14,779 nt of DNA from Alphaproteobacteria bacterium (GTDB lineage: Bacteria; Pseudomonadota; Alphaproteobacteria; M2410): the NCBI GenBank assembly GCA_021774955.1, contig JAJFIN010000249.1, positions 1 to 14,779 on the forward strand. The letters are read 5' to 3'. This document shows positions 13,590 through 14,779 of this stretch, in pieces (position 1 is the first letter of the stretch; each line of letters begins with the position of its first letter). Both the position numbers and the translations under genes were made by a program. The notes under the pieces were generated by a model. The model was not told where the DNA came from. It made no database searches and saw only the letters and a program-made list of their open reading frames with translations.

Positions 13590-14779
13590 GTGAACAATAT
13601 TCGAAATTTGGCGTTATGGTTCATCATCGCGCTTTTATTGCTCGTGCTGTTCAACGTTTTCCAGGACACCAATCAGCAAAGTGCAGTTCGAGACATTACC
13701 TACAGTCAATTTCTCGCCGATCTCGATACACACCGCATCAGTGAAGTGTTAATCCACGAAGACAAGGTAACGGGGCTATTTAACGATGGGGCGTCGTTTA
13801 GGAGCTATGCCCCTGCAGATGACGATTTGGTCGCGCGCCTTGAACGCAACGATGTAAAGTTCAGCAGCGCCCCGCCACAATCTGGTGGCTCCCTTCTTCA
13901 AATTTTAGCCAACTGGTTCCCCATGATTTTGATCTTGGGTGTCTGGATTTATCTCATGCGCCAAATGCAAGCGGGCAGTGGTCGGGCCATGGGGTTCGGT
14001 AAATCAAAGGCAAAAATGCTTACTGAAGCACAAGGCCGAATAACGTTTGAAGATGTTGCGGGTATTGATGAGGCCAAAGAAGAGCTTCAGGAGATTGTCG
14101 AATATCTGAGAGACCCTCAAAAGTTCCAAAGGTTGGGTGGTAAAATTCCAAAGGGGGCTTTGCTGATTGGACCGCCGGGTACCGGTAAAACATTGCTGGC
14201 ACGCGCTGTTGCCGGTGAAGCCAATGTCCCATTTTTTACCATCTCGGGATCGGACTTTGTTGAGATGTTTGTGGGTGTCGGCGCCAGCCGCGTGCGGGAT
14301 ATGTTTGAGCAAGGCCGTAAAAACGCACCGTGTATTATTTTCATTGATGAAATTGACGCTGTCGGCCGTCATCGCGGTGCTGGACTGGGTGGCGGGAATG
14401 ATGAACGCGAGCAAACACTCAATCAGTTATTGGTTGAAATGGATGGATTTGAATCTGCAGAAGGGGTCATCCTTGTTGCAGCAACAAACAGGCCAGACGT
14501 ACTTGATCCAGCCCTGTTACGTCCAGGTCGTTTTGATCGTCAAGTTGTTGTTCCGAACCCAGACATTATTGGACGCGAAAAGATCTTGCGTGTTCATGCT
14601 CGCAAAGTGGCTATCGCTCCGGATGTAAATTTGCACACCATCGCCCGCGGTACGCCTGGGTTCTCCGGTGCCGATTTGGCCAACCTTGTCAATGAAGCAG
14701 CTCTTTTAGCTGCGCGGCGTAATAAGCGCCTCGTCACCATGACAGAGTTTGAAGACGCCAAAGACAAGGTCATGATGGG
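13590..14779 (+). CDS. ftsH: ATP-dependent zinc metalloprotease FtsH (partial, 3' end off window)
   Basis: FtsH is a membrane-anchored AAA+ protease that degrades misfolded membrane proteins and selected cytoplasmic regulators. It starts at GTG 13590 with AAGGAAA about seven bases upstream, giving MNNIRNLALWFIIALLLLV. The first 396 codons are present and the frame is open at the right edge. Visible parts are two membrane helices (about 7-24 and 102-122) flanking a periplasmic domain. The AAA module then shows Walker A GPPGTGKT (194-201), pore motif FVGVGASR (227-234), Walker B IIFIDEID (249-256) and the second region of homology ATNRPDVLDPALLRPGRFDR (298-317). The zinc-binding HExxH protease domain is not in the window. 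Confidence 0.97.
   Translation, partial: MNNIRNLALWFIIALLLLVLFNVFQDTNQQSAVRDITYSQFLADLDTHRISEVLIHEDKVTGLFNDGASFRSYAPADDDLVARLERNDVKFSSAPPQSGGSLLQILANWFPMILILGVWIYLMRQMQAGSGRAMGFGKSKAKMLTEAQGRITFEDVAGIDEAKEELQEIVEYLRDPQKFQRLGGKIPKGALLIGPPGTGKTLLARAVAGEANVPFFTISGSDFVEMFVGVGASRVRDMFEQGRKNAPCIIFIDEIDAVGRHRGAGLGGGNDEREQTLNQLLVEMDGFESAEGVILVAATNRPDVLDPALLRPGRFDRQVVVPNPDIIGREKILRVHARKVAIAPDVNLHTIARGTPGFSGADLANLVNEAALLAARRNKRLVTMTEFEDAKDKVMM

Overview
The window looks like a chromosomal housekeeping segment of an alphaproteobacterium with roughly balanced base composition. The evidence is gene order and family type. A DUF4164-type coiled-coil gene is followed by zapA, a 6S RNA, 5-formyltetrahydrofolate cyclo-ligase and a YmdB-type phosphodiesterase. 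Then come yebC, ruvC, ruvA, ruvB and ybgC, the full tolQ-tolR-tolA-tolB-pal-cpoB set, tilS and ftsH. No species can be named from the sequence alone. No transposase, integrase, CRISPR array, tRNA or rRNA gene was seen.

Layout. Bases 1-134 hold the upstream region and a possible promoter. Bases 135-2423 are a + strand cell-division/6S/folate block. A lone minus-strand gene for a small two-helix membrane protein (2472-2759) converges on ymdB and diverges from yebC. The yebC-ruvC-ruvA-ruvB-ybgC block (2995-6507) carries Holliday junction processing plus a hot-dog thioesterase, and ends at a strong intrinsic terminator. The Tol-Pal envelope machine (6629-11904) follows, with two sizeable gaps flanking pal. 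The last block is tilS (tRNA-Ile lysidine synthetase) and the first 396 codons of ftsH, which runs off the right edge.

How the genes work together. TolQ, TolR and TolA form the proton-driven inner-membrane motor. TolB and the lipoprotein Pal form the periplasmic and outer-membrane end, and CpoB links the system to peptidoglycan synthesis during constriction. ZapA at the left end belongs to the FtsZ ring, so two division-related systems lie in this window. RuvA, RuvB and RuvC act together on Holliday junctions.

The coding content is ordinary and I did not find an undescribed multi-gene system. The unexplained signals are between genes. They are: a shared element (TTTTGACAA followed by TGTC) upstream of both tolQ and pal; a perfect 8-bp-arm inverted repeat upstream of tilS; a GTGA-N6-TCAC site just downstream of a good extended -10 promoter for the small membrane protein gene; and two terminator-like hairpins between pal and cpoB that could bound a short RNA. 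All are read by eye and need comparative testing.
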